From Chryseolinea soli (GTDB lineage: Bacteria; Bacteroidota; Bacteroidia; Cytophagales; Cyclobacteriaceae): 64,000 nucleotides of DNA. The notes beneath the pieces were generated by a model. That model had not been told where the DNA came from, searched no databases, and was given only the letters and a program-made list of their open reading frames with translations. Shown here piece after piece: positions 17,384 through 25,972 of the stretch (its first letter is position 1; the number at the start of each line of letters is the position of its first letter). The DNA is taken from positions 1 to 64,000 of the forward strand of contig NZ_CP032382.1 in the NCBI RefSeq assembly GCF_003589925.1, read 5' to 3'. The translations under genes were made by a program, and so were the position numbers.

Positions 17384-18760
17384 ATGAACAAGAAGAACAC
17401 ATTCAACCGCACAACATTATTATTGACATGCCTTTGCGCATTGTTGTTGGCGACGTCATGCGACCGGAACTACGAGGCCATTTTTGCCGAAACACCCGAC
17501 CAGCGGGCACAGGCTGTGCTGGATCAATACAACACCTTGCTCATGGGAGCCCCCAACGGATGGAAAGCGTCGCTCTACACGGGTACCGGGGCCGGGTACT
17601 TTTATTATTTCGATTTTAATGCCGAAGGCCACGTAACGATGCTGTCGGACTTTAATGAGGAAACGGCGGGCGAGCCCATGGAGACCACGTGGACGTTGAA
17701 ATCCCTTCAACGCGCAACACTCAGCTTCACCACCTATTCCTACATTCATTTACCAGCCGATCCCGATGGCAACATAAACAACGGCGTACCCGGCAGCGGA
17801 CTGTTATCTGATTTTGAATTTGCAGTCCTCCGTACTTCGGGAGACAGTGTGATCATGAAAGGCGTGCAACATGCCGCTGAGCTCGTCCTCATCAAGGCCA
17901 GTGCCGCGGAGCAGTCGGCCATCCTGGGCGATCGCATCCAGCATTTGCTCCAACAGACCTCGGCCTATCTCGCCGCAGCAAAAGGCTACCGGCTCACCCT
18001 GCCCGACCACACCGAGGTGCCGATGGCATTGAGCATTTCGAAAAAACTTTTATCGTTTCAATATATCGATAGCGACGGCACCACGATCAAATCGCCGCGC
18101 ACGTCCTATACGTTTTCCATTGATGGGATCGTGTTGAAAGACCCGATCACGATCCAAGGTTCTACCGTTCATTCGTTGTTCTGGAACGACGACACGAATT
18201 CATATGCTGTAAACAAAGCCGACGGCGTGCCCCTCATCGCATCGGACGACACTTTCATTTTCGAACCAGCCACACCCCTCTACAGCTTGCTGGATAAAAA
18301 GCTCATTACAGCCACCTTGCCCGAGGGTGCAGGGGTCTATCCTTTACCGGGTCAGTCGGATGAATTCACGGCGCTATACAACGATATCGCTACTGCAATC
18401 TACAACGGCCCCTATCGACTAACACTTCGCGATATCCGTATTGTATTTCCTCCCAATACCGGTCTCATGCAATTTGTGGTGACGTTCACACAGCCGGGAC
18501 AAAATGGTTCGGTCAACCTGTTTTCCGCGCAGTACACCTACTCCTACCAATTGCGCGATGGCGGGATACTGAAATTCAAATTGGAAGGCAGAGACCAAAA
18601 TGCAGGGCTGTTGTATGGTGATTTCATCGGAATATTAAATCACTTCGACAACGACACATTCGCTGTGAAATACGTTGGTGGTGGCTTCAATGTGGTGGCG
18701 GGATTTTTTAGCCAGGAGGAAAGTGGGTATTATTTTGGTGGGTACTTACCGGAGCAATAA
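17384..18760 (+). CDS. DUF4302-like lipoprotein
   Basis: This 458-residue lipoprotein has signal peptide LLLTCLCALLLATSC, with Cys26. The frame is open from 17306, but the ATG at 17384 gives the proper signal and a 10-bp gap from the metallopeptidase stop. The start of the mature protein (RNYEAIFAETPDQRAQAVLD, then LMGAPNGWKASLYTG) and its C-terminus (FNVVAGFFSQEESGYYFGGY) match the DUF4302 family. That family is usually encoded beside SusCD pairs and zinc-peptidase lipoproteins, and its function is unknown. It is the last gene of the sigma-controlled island and converges on the GH35 gene 27 bp away. Confidence 0.8.
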   Translation: MNKKNTFNRTTLLLTCLCALLLATSCDRNYEAIFAETPDQRAQAVLDQYNTLLMGAPNGWKASLYTGTGAGYFYYFDFNAEGHVTMLSDFNEETAGEPMETTWTLKSLQRATLSFTTYSYIHLPADPDGNINNGVPGSGLLSDFEFAVLRTSGDSVIMKGVQHAAELVLIKASAAEQSAILGDRIQHLLQQTSAYLAAAKGYRLTLPDHTEVPMALSISKKLLSFQYIDSDGTTIKSPRTSYTFSIDGIVLKDPITIQGSTVHSLFWNDDTNSYAVNKADGVPLIASDDTFIFEPATPLYSLLDKKLITATLPEGAGVYPLPGQSDEFTALYNDIATAIYNGPYRLTLRDIRIVFPPNTGLMQFVVTFTQPGQNGSVNLFSAQYTYSYQLRDGGILKFKLEGRDQNAGLLYGDFIGILNHFDNDTFAVKYVGGGFNVVAGFFSQEESGYYFGGYLPEQ

Positions 18761-18787
18761 GGCCGACAGGAATCTCTTTCCCTCTGG

Positions 18788-21253
18788 TCATTTGATCGAG
18801 AGCCTCGCTTTGTACTCTGGAATAACGTCCACCTTCTCAACCTGCAGCACGCTGTCCTCTTTTGTGAAATCGGGAATTTCAGATGGTTCGAAATCAGCCA
18901 GGTATGGAGCCGTCTTGCTGACCGGATGAAAAATAAACACCATGTCCTGTTGTTGAAGTTTGGGGAGAAATCGCTTCAACCCAATGTCCCAGGGTTTGCC
19001 ATAGTAAAAATGGTCGGCTACCAAAAGGCCATCGAAGAAGGCCATTGCCCGGTCGCCTTTGTAGCATATCCTAAGCGTTAGATCGTTCAGGCCGTTTAGC
19101 GATACGCCCGCTTTGAGCACATACTTCTGATTGCTTAATCTCTCAAATCTCACTGCGGGCGCCACGGTTTTAAATTTAATGGAGAATGAAGAAAATAATT
19201 TTGATGGGGGTGTTGTTTTTACCAATTCCGCGCCCTTGATCATGATCGTTTTGGCGATGGCCGGATAAATACTCAGCGGCACTTGATCAATCCCTCGGCT
19301 TAACAATTCAATAGAATCGCCCTGGGGTAGCCATGTTGCGTCGGCAAACAGCAGTGCGTCGTTTACCTTTATCGCTTGGCGCGCGAGTGAGCGGGGGATC
19401 ACCAAGAACTGCCTTCCGTCCACGCTAAATGAAAACACTTTGCCTTCCACGCCCTGCACCAGCGTTGTATTTCCACTGGTCGAGATCACGCAATTTTCGC
19501 CCTTGACCTTTTTGACGTCGCCGAAAACAAGTATCGGGGTGAATCCTTCGTTGGAGAAGAAAACATAGTGCGCAATACCCGCCCTTTCAAGTTTTGTGAG
19601 CGGCTGAACCGTGGCCGACTTTAGCAGCAAGCCGTCCAGGTCGAGGTTGAAGGGGAGTATGGCGCTCGTGCCTGCCTTCAAGGTGAACGAGCCCCTTGCG
19701 GGAATAACAATGGTTTCCGTTGCCGCTTTTATTTTTATCTGAACATCAGCAATGTCTTTCATTTCCATATGATCCTGGAAGTTGTGCATAAAGACAAAGC
19801 CAGCGTTTTGATCGGATCGTATGGCATACCGCAAGGTTGCTATATCGTCGGCTTTTTCGGGGTTGGTGGCTGGCACCACCGATTGCAAGGGTGCGAGCTT
19901 ATCACCATAGCTATCCAGAAACATGTGAAGCAACTTGAGGCTGCGGTAGTGTTCCCTCGTGTCGCCAAACTCGCCGATAGGCGCCTGGAAGTCGTAGCTT
20001 ATCTTCGGCAAGCCGGTAGATTCTTCGCTATAAAAATGATCGAATACCGGCGTGGATCCTCCGTGATACATATAGTAGCCTATGCCATTCGATCCGCTGC
20101 CCAGTGTTCGCACGATCATCGGCTCGATACTTTGCCAAACCGCAGTCGGCCTCCGATAGTTCGTGATCATGATGCCGCTCCCCAACTCGGCGGGCACTGA
20201 GGGATAGAGATCAGGGTCGTAGCTGACCGGTGCGTAGTCGGGGTTATGATGTATGTCTTTGTACAAGTAGAACGGCGACGGTCCCTTTGGCGCCCAGGTT
20301 GGATACGCATAGCCGGCCGTGACGGGAACGCTCCCCTTTTGAAGGATGGCCGCATTCCCCCAGCCCGTGGCCGTATAGATCGGTACGTCGATACCCGCAT
20401 CGTTGGCGATCTTCTTTAGCGTGGCCATGTGATCGTTGCCGTATGCGGAGTTTTCATTTTTAGCATGGCTTACACTAACGCCTTCGTGCATCACGCCAAT
20501 ATCGCGACGGGCCACGGTATATTCTCTTGCGCTGCCCGGGTACGAAATTTCCCAAGGTGCAGCCGCATGCTGGAATTCATTTTCAAGCTGTGCACCAATA
20601 ATGTTGCCTCCCTCTTTATAGAAAAAGCCTTGAAGCTGTTTACCAATCTGGCCGTATAAGATTTTTACATATTGAAGGTATCCCTCGTCGTTCGAGCGTA
20701 CTTCGAATGGACGGCCATATAGCCAATCGGGCAAAGCACCGTTTCGAATCTCGCCATGACCAAATGGGCCTATGCGGACAATGACCCACATCGCATGCTT
20801 CCGACACAATATGATGAATTTTCTCAGATCAAGGTTACCCGACCAATCGAAGGTTCCCTCCTTTCGTTCGTGCAGGTTCCAGAAAATGTAGGTGGCAATC
20901 ACATTGATGCCGCCGGCTTTCATTTTCAAAATGCTTTCTTCCCAATATTCCGACGGATAGCGCGAGTAGTGAAACTCACCGATAATGGGAACGAAAGGTT
21001 TGCCCTTGACTTCAATGTAATCACTATTCACCGCGATGCTATCGCCTTTCGGATCAACACCACCCAAGGCCAGGTGGCCTCTTACTATCTTTTTGCTGGT
21101 CGATGGCAATTCGATAGAATACACGTTTTGCGCCTTCGCGGATGGAGCAAAGAACAGCAGCGCAACCAAGACGATGCTCGCGGGTTTGAAAATCCTTGTG
21201 ATCTGCAAGCCCTGTAGCAGGTCAATCCAAAAATTGCGTAAGTCTTTCCCCAT
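18788..21253 (-). CDS. Glycoside hydrolase family 35 beta-galactosidase-like enzyme
   Basis: This 821-residue secreted enzyme has a signal peptide (hydrophobic 26-40, ending SAKAQ). The GH35 TIM barrel shows GEFHYSRYP at 92-100, WNLHERKEGTFDWSGNLDL at 125-143, and GAQLENEF at 220-227 with Glu226 as the likely acid/base. The C-terminal 400 residues are beta-rich accessory domains. GH35 enzymes remove terminal beta-galactose, often beta-1,3 or beta-1,6 linked in arabinogalactans. It is the distal gene of the minus-strand polysaccharide locus, 128 bp after a DinB-like gene, so it may have its own promoter. There is no lipobox, so it is probably periplasmic. Confidence 0.9.
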   Translation of the reverse strand: MGKDLRNFWIDLLQGLQITRIFKPASIVLVALLFFAPSAKAQNVYSIELPSTSKKIVRGHLALGGVDPKGDSIAVNSDYIEVKGKPFVPIIGEFHYSRYPSEYWEESILKMKAGGINVIATYIFWNLHERKEGTFDWSGNLDLRKFIILCRKHAMWVIVRIGPFGHGEIRNGALPDWLYGRPFEVRSNDEGYLQYVKILYGQIGKQLQGFFYKEGGNIIGAQLENEFQHAAAPWEISYPGSAREYTVARRDIGVMHEGVSVSHAKNENSAYGNDHMATLKKIANDAGIDVPIYTATGWGNAAILQKGSVPVTAGYAYPTWAPKGPSPFYLYKDIHHNPDYAPVSYDPDLYPSVPAELGSGIMITNYRRPTAVWQSIEPMIVRTLGSGSNGIGYYMYHGGSTPVFDHFYSEESTGLPKISYDFQAPIGEFGDTREHYRSLKLLHMFLDSYGDKLAPLQSVVPATNPEKADDIATLRYAIRSDQNAGFVFMHNFQDHMEMKDIADVQIKIKAATETIVIPARGSFTLKAGTSAILPFNLDLDGLLLKSATVQPLTKLERAGIAHYVFFSNEGFTPILVFGDVKKVKGENCVISTSGNTTLVQGVEGKVFSFSVDGRQFLVIPRSLARQAIKVNDALLFADATWLPQGDSIELLSRGIDQVPLSIYPAIAKTIMIKGAELVKTTPPSKLFSSFSIKFKTVAPAVRFERLSNQKYVLKAGVSLNGLNDLTLRICYKGDRAMAFFDGLLVADHFYYGKPWDIGLKRFLPKLQQQDMVFIFHPVSKTAPYLADFEPSEIPDFTKEDSVLQVEKVDVIPEYKARLSIK

Positions 21254-21381
21254 GAAATGTCAAAGTCGTTTGCTACAAAAGTCAGGGATTGCGACAAACG
21301 TTGAATGGAGAATTAGACTAATAAAATGGATTATTTTATGGATTCGGATGAGCTGTGAAAATGCCTTTTGCGATCCACCCG

Positions 21382-21834
21382 CTATGCGTTATTCATTTTA
21401 TAAACAATGTAGTCCGTCAAAAGCGGTTCAAGGCCGCTTTGTCTGAATTCGGTGGCGATCTGGCCCCGATGGTAGGTGGAGTGATTGATCACCTGGAATA
21501 AAATTTCGTGAAGACTATTACTACAGGCCCGTCCGTCACCCATGACATATGGCATCGGTTGGCTTAGCTCCATCGTATCCAGTATGTGCATGGACTGTCC
21601 AAAGTTCTTCTCATCGATCTCCCTGGCATCCTGAATTTGGTGGGCTTCCCAACGCTGATAAGTAGGCAGACCGGGTTCGATCCTGGTATTCCAGATTCGA
21701 TGCGAGTTGAGGATGTGGCTCAGCAGTTTTATACTCTTTTCGGATGCGCGCTCTGGGTTTTCTGCCAGGACCGTGATGAGCGCTTGATTATAGTGGTGGT
21801 TGTATTGAAACAGTTCTTTAAAGAATGCTTTCAT
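21382..21834 (-). CDS. DinB-family putative metal-dependent protein
   Basis: This is a 150-residue four-helix-bundle protein of the DinB/YfiT type. Histidines at the usual places could bind a metal: YNHHYNQAL near the start, LSHILNSHRIWN in helix 2, and INHSTYHRGQIATEF near residue 120. The frame is open to 21957, but the ATG at 21834 starts directly at the family N-terminus, KAFFKELFQYN. Members act as thiol-dependent or detoxifying transferases or have unknown roles. It interrupts a run of glycan-degrading genes and has spacers over 110 bp on both sides, so it is probably transcribed independently of the polysaccharide locus. Confidence 0.82.
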   Translation of the reverse strand: MKAFFKELFQYNHHYNQALITVLAENPERASEKSIKLLSHILNSHRIWNTRIEPGLPTYQRWEAHQIQDAREIDEKNFGQSMHILDTMELSQPMPYVMGDGRACSNSLHEILFQVINHSTYHRGQIATEFRQSGLEPLLTDYIVYKMNNA

Positions 21835-21953
21835 GTACTTTGTAATTGGTGGGTTGAAATACCGAGTATGGCAACCGCCAAGATCGTATTTCAAAAGGGT
21901 TTCACGATTTTTGAAACGTATTGTTTCGCCGTCCGCAGAAAATCCCGACCAAC

Positions 21954-24374
21954 TCAAGGGTTGTCTGCCGCCAGGGATTCCAACTGAACCGTTTGTGGCT
22001 TCAATCCCGGCGAGTTCACCGTAACGGTAATGGCTCCCGGCCCGGTCGCTTGGACGTACGCCAGCACTTTGCCCTTGTAGGCTTTGCGTTTGCTGGCTTT
22101 ATAATCCTCATGACTGCGCAAGTCGCCGCTCTCCAAACCCAGCAGACGTCCGGGTCCTTCGATGGAGAATGTTATTTCGTTGTCCGCGAGGGGAACACCC
22201 CGGTTGTCTTTGTCGAGGACCGAAACGGTGAGGTGGATCACATCATCTTTGTCTGCTTTGAGTGTATTCCGATCGGGCACGGCGCCCAGTGTTGCTGCTT
22301 CGCCTGCGGTCGTCAATAGAAATTCTCCAAACGGTTTTCCTTTCTGGAATGACCTTACTTTCAATTCACCCGGCTGGTAGGCAACGCGCCAATGCATGTA
22401 TCCATTTGACTCGACGACCTTTCTTCCAAGTGATCCGCTGTTTACAAATAGCTCGGCTTCATCGCCGTTGGTAAAACAATAAACATTCACAGAGTCGCCC
22501 GATGTCCAATTCCAGTGTGCGTCACCAAACCCTCGTGAGCGCCCCTGTTCTCTCCTGGCGCCCGGGGCCACGGAAAGAAATGTGGTGGGTGCCTCGGACC
22601 ATAAGCTTTTTCTGTAATAAAATTCACTCTTCGGAAATCCCGCCAGGTCGATCACGCCAGCCCCGCTGCTGCGCACGGGCCACACGGATGCTTCGCCTAT
22701 AAAATCAAAGGCCGTCCACAAATACTGAGCGGAAATGTAATCGAGGTCACTCACAGGTTTCCAGGCTTCGTAGGATTTTCCGTTTTCGCTGCCATAGATG
22801 ATGCGTTTTGGAAATTGCCGGTGGTCGTCTTCGTAGCGATATTCCTGGTAATTGTATCCCACCACATCGAGGGCATCGGGGTAGCTCGTGAGGTTGGACA
22901 TGACCACGCCGGCGAGTGCAGCGGTGACCGGTCTTGTTTTGTCCAATGACTTAACTACCTCTACAAGATGTTTGGCGATGGGTCCCATTTGTTCGGCGGG
23001 CGGGTTGTCCTTTTGATAACCCTTGCCATAGATCTGGGGGTTGCGACCCGTGTTCAGTATTTCGTGCGTGTAGGGATCGTTGGGGTAATCGATTTCGTTG
23101 CCGATGCTCCACATCATGATGCACGCCCTGTTCCGGTTGCGCCGGATCATGTCGCCCAAATCGCGGTCAGACCATTCCGCAAAATATTTACTGTAGCCAT
23201 CCTTCCCCGGTTGCCCGACGTTCCACCCTTTGATCCATTTGTTTTTTCCGATGGCCCACTCATCAAACGCTTCATCCTGTACCACGAAACCCATTTCGTC
23301 GCAAAGGTCGTAGAGATAATCCTGGTGTGGATTGTGACTCATCCGGATGGCGTTGCATCCTAATTCTTTTAAGGTTTGCAACCTTCGTTTCCACACCGCC
23401 TTTGGAACAGCCGAACCCAGCGCACCGGCATCGTCGTGGAAACACACGCCTTTTAACTTGGTGTTCTCATCGTTGAGAAAAAAACCTTTGTTGGCGTCGA
23501 AGTGAAATTCCCTGAAGCCAACCTTTTCGGTGACTTCATCCACCGCCTTGCCGTTTACCATCAAGGTTGTTTTTAGTGTGTAGAGCACTGGCTTCTCTAT
23601 CGACCAGCGCTTCGGATCTTTAACGGTGAACGACAGCGCAACATCGCTTTCTTTTCCCTCATGGGCGAGTCCTTGTTGGTGTGCCACCACGGTTCCCTGG
23701 CCGTCGGTGATCTCGCCGATAACTTCGGTCTTCATTTTTGAAACGTTTACAACCGAAACCCTCAGCGACGCCGTGGCTTGTTGTTGGGAAATTTGTGGCG
23801 TTGTAAAGACCGTGCCCCACACGGCGATGTGCGTGGGGTTGACCGCCATGAGATAAACATTACGATTAATGCCCGACCCACTGTACCAGCGCGAGTCGGC
23901 AAAATCGGTATGATCCACTTTGACGGCCACGACATTTTTTCCTTTCGGATTCAGATAGGGCGTGATGTCATAGTAAAACGACGCATAGCCGTTGGGTCGC
24001 TTGCCCACATACTTTTCGTTTACCCATACCTCGCTATTCTTATAGACACCGTCGAAGTAGAGGTAGATCGTTTTGCCCTGTTGTTGCGGAAGCAAATCAA
24101 ACGTTTTTCGATACCATCCTATGCCGCCGGGCAAATAGCCGGTGCCGCTTGCCCAGGCATCGCTAAAAGGTCCTTCGATGCTCCAGTCGTGCGGAAGATC
24201 GAGGAGTTTCCAGGACGACTCGTCGGTAGCGATCTTTTCGCCCTGGGGCATATCGCCCTTGTGAAATTTCCATTGCGAGTTGAATAAGATCGTGCCCGCA
24301 TGCTGTGCGGCCAAATCCAAGCTAACGAATAAAAGAAAAAGAGCAACTGGAATGAGTTTATGAAATCGTGTCAT
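21954..24374 (-). CDS. Glycoside hydrolase family 2 beta-galactosidase-like enzyme
   Basis: This 806-residue secreted enzyme has a signal peptide ending LDLAAQ. The GH2 domain order is a sugar-binding jelly roll (LPHDWSIEGPF, GGIGWYRKTF, WVNEKYVGKRPNGYASF), an immunoglobulin-like domain, and a TIM barrel with KGVCFHDDAGALG, RMSHNPHQDYLYDLCDEMG and MWSIGNEIDYP (acid/base Glu). The nucleophile is probably the Glu in YGSENGKSYEAW. A DUF4982-like segment and an Ig-like C-terminal domain follow. This architecture is common among Bacteroidota beta-galactosidases. Its start is 22 bp from the GH30 stop, so the two are co-transcribed. With GH30 and GH35 it points to a galactan-containing substrate. 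Confidence 0.9.
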   Translation of the reverse strand: MTRFHKLIPVALFLLFVSLDLAAQHAGTILFNSQWKFHKGDMPQGEKIATDESSWKLLDLPHDWSIEGPFSDAWASGTGYLPGGIGWYRKTFDLLPQQQGKTIYLYFDGVYKNSEVWVNEKYVGKRPNGYASFYYDITPYLNPKGKNVVAVKVDHTDFADSRWYSGSGINRNVYLMAVNPTHIAVWGTVFTTPQISQQQATASLRVSVVNVSKMKTEVIGEITDGQGTVVAHQQGLAHEGKESDVALSFTVKDPKRWSIEKPVLYTLKTTLMVNGKAVDEVTEKVGFREFHFDANKGFFLNDENTKLKGVCFHDDAGALGSAVPKAVWKRRLQTLKELGCNAIRMSHNPHQDYLYDLCDEMGFVVQDEAFDEWAIGKNKWIKGWNVGQPGKDGYSKYFAEWSDRDLGDMIRRNRNRACIMMWSIGNEIDYPNDPYTHEILNTGRNPQIYGKGYQKDNPPAEQMGPIAKHLVEVVKSLDKTRPVTAALAGVVMSNLTSYPDALDVVGYNYQEYRYEDDHRQFPKRIIYGSENGKSYEAWKPVSDLDYISAQYLWTAFDFIGEASVWPVRSSGAGVIDLAGFPKSEFYYRKSLWSEAPTTFLSVAPGARREQGRSRGFGDAHWNWTSGDSVNVYCFTNGDEAELFVNSGSLGRKVVESNGYMHWRVAYQPGELKVRSFQKGKPFGEFLLTTAGEAATLGAVPDRNTLKADKDDVIHLTVSVLDKDNRGVPLADNEITFSIEGPGRLLGLESGDLRSHEDYKASKRKAYKGKVLAYVQATGPGAITVTVNSPGLKPQTVQLESLAADNP

Positions 24375-24396
24375 TTGATTTTCAAAAATTGTGAGG

Positions 24397-25956
24397 TTAA
24401 AGAAGTTTTGTCACCACCGTAATGATGGATGTCTTGGGGACCAGGAACGCGCCGGCACCCTCCATTTTATCCAAAGGCTTTAAGTTTTCCCCGTCTTTAC
24501 CCGACGTAATAAAAAGCCGTGACTCTCCCACCGTACCCGCCGGCACATCGAGCCGCATCGTTTCGTCGCTATTGCTATAATTAATGACGACCGTGATCAA
24601 TTCGCTGGCCTCCGCGTTGACATAGGATGAGGCCATCAACCCCACCGGATTATTGATGTTTACCTTTTGCGCCGTCACCTCCACGCGTTGCGCACCCGGC
24701 CGGATGAACCGGCTGAAATTTCCAAGCGCCCATAACAGCTTTGTGTCCTCCACCTTGCCGGTGGTTTTGTTTTTGTCGGCGTAGACGAGCCCATCCTTGT
24801 AATCATAAACCGACACTGAAGTCCACCAATGCCACGCGCTGGCGTTGGCCACGGTGAGGTCGTGGTGAATGAGGCGCGCCACATACAATGCGGGCACCAT
24901 GCCCGTATCCTTGCCGGGGCCCGGCACCTCTTCCTGGTCGCCGAGGATACAATATTCGCTTTGCCAAAACTCCAGGGGCACGGAGACGGACTTTATTTTC
25001 TGGTTCACCAACTGGCGCACCGCGACCATGTCTTTCACCGGCGCAGACGTGAAATAACTGTGTCCGGAGATCGTCCGGTCTACGGAATTAAATCCACCGA
25101 GAAACCGGGTCGATCCTTTTGAAAAAAATTCCTCGATCTGGTTGGCGCGTGTAGGTTTATCGGAAAGGCCATAGAGGTACACCATGGAGCCGGCTTCCGC
25201 CACTTGTATTTTTGTAGGAAGATTCTCTTTGGTGATTACGGAATCCAATTTCCGGGTAATCTCAAACATCTCCTGGTTGGAATAGGGTGTTCCCTCTTGG
25301 CTGCCGGCGGTCCAATCCCATTGCGGTTCGTTGAATGGGCTGAGATAATTCAATACAATTCCCTTCTCCTGAAAATGCTTCGCGACCGTGGCCAAAAAAA
25401 CGGCGAACGCATCATACTTTTCTTGCGCGATGTTCGCGTGCTCTCCACCGCTTGAGAACGCCTTCTTATTCTTGGTGAGCTGCACCGGCGGGCTGTTGGT
25501 AAAACCCACAAACTGATCGACACCTCTTGTCTTTGCCGCATCGAGAAACCATTGCTGGCCGGCTTGCTTGTTCCAATCGTAGGTGAGATCGTCTTTTAGA
25601 AATCCCTCGGTGCGACGCCACTCGTCGGTGATGTTGTCTTGTGCCGCGCTGCCTGCCCCGATGTTAAACCGCCACAACGACAGCCCGATGCCCTTAGGTC
25701 TTCCCTCCCCATCTATCGCCGTGCTGAAGAGCCAATCCGCCACCTGGTTCCGTTGTTGATCGGGCCACGCACCAATGAAATTGCATGCCCAGGCGTCGGA
25801 CGATCCGAAATTGCGGATCATTTGTTTTTTATTGTCGAGATGGATCGTGATGACCGTTTCATTATCAGCCGTCACCGGCTGCTCTGTATCACGCTTGAAA
25901 CAACTGCCGGAGACTACCACCAGCAACACAAAAAAGGTTTTGAATCGAATGCTCAC
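24397..25956 (-). CDS. Glycoside hydrolase family 30 lipoprotein (probable beta-1,6-galactanase type)
   Basis: This 519-residue lipoprotein uses a GTG start at 25956. The signal ends VVSGSC with Cys19. The GH30 core shows RNFGSSDAWACNFIGAW at 48-64, SLWRFNIGAGS at 93-103, LSPFNEPQWDW with acid/base Glu210, and LEFWQSEYCIL with nucleophile Glu334. The wording around GSSDAWACNF and NSPPVQLTKN resembles GH30 members with endo-beta-1,6-galactanase activity more than glucosylceramidases or xylanases; this is recollection without a search. As a lipoprotein next to SusCD it is probably surface-exposed and makes the first cuts. It is 16 bp from the VCBS gene upstream and 22 bp from GH2 downstream. 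Confidence 0.88.
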   Translation of the reverse strand: MSIRFKTFFVLLVVVSGSCFKRDTEQPVTADNETVITIHLDNKKQMIRNFGSSDAWACNFIGAWPDQQRNQVADWLFSTAIDGEGRPKGIGLSLWRFNIGAGSAAQDNITDEWRRTEGFLKDDLTYDWNKQAGQQWFLDAAKTRGVDQFVGFTNSPPVQLTKNKKAFSSGGEHANIAQEKYDAFAVFLATVAKHFQEKGIVLNYLSPFNEPQWDWTAGSQEGTPYSNQEMFEITRKLDSVITKENLPTKIQVAEAGSMVYLYGLSDKPTRANQIEEFFSKGSTRFLGGFNSVDRTISGHSYFTSAPVKDMVAVRQLVNQKIKSVSVPLEFWQSEYCILGDQEEVPGPGKDTGMVPALYVARLIHHDLTVANASAWHWWTSVSVYDYKDGLVYADKNKTTGKVEDTKLLWALGNFSRFIRPGAQRVEVTAQKVNINNPVGLMASSYVNAEASELITVVINYSNSDETMRLDVPAGTVGESRLFITSGKDGENLKPLDKMEGAGAFLVPKTSIITVVTKLL

Positions 25957-25972
25957 CGTTCGTTAGGGTTAA

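Noticed and set aside
18761..18787. Terminator between the convergent DUF4302 and GH35 genes
   Set aside because: The 27-bp spacer contains no stem-loop or T-run.
21382..21834. DinB-like gene as a functional part of the polysaccharide locus
   Set aside because: It has spacers over 110 bp on both sides and no link to glycan metabolism; more likely a passenger.
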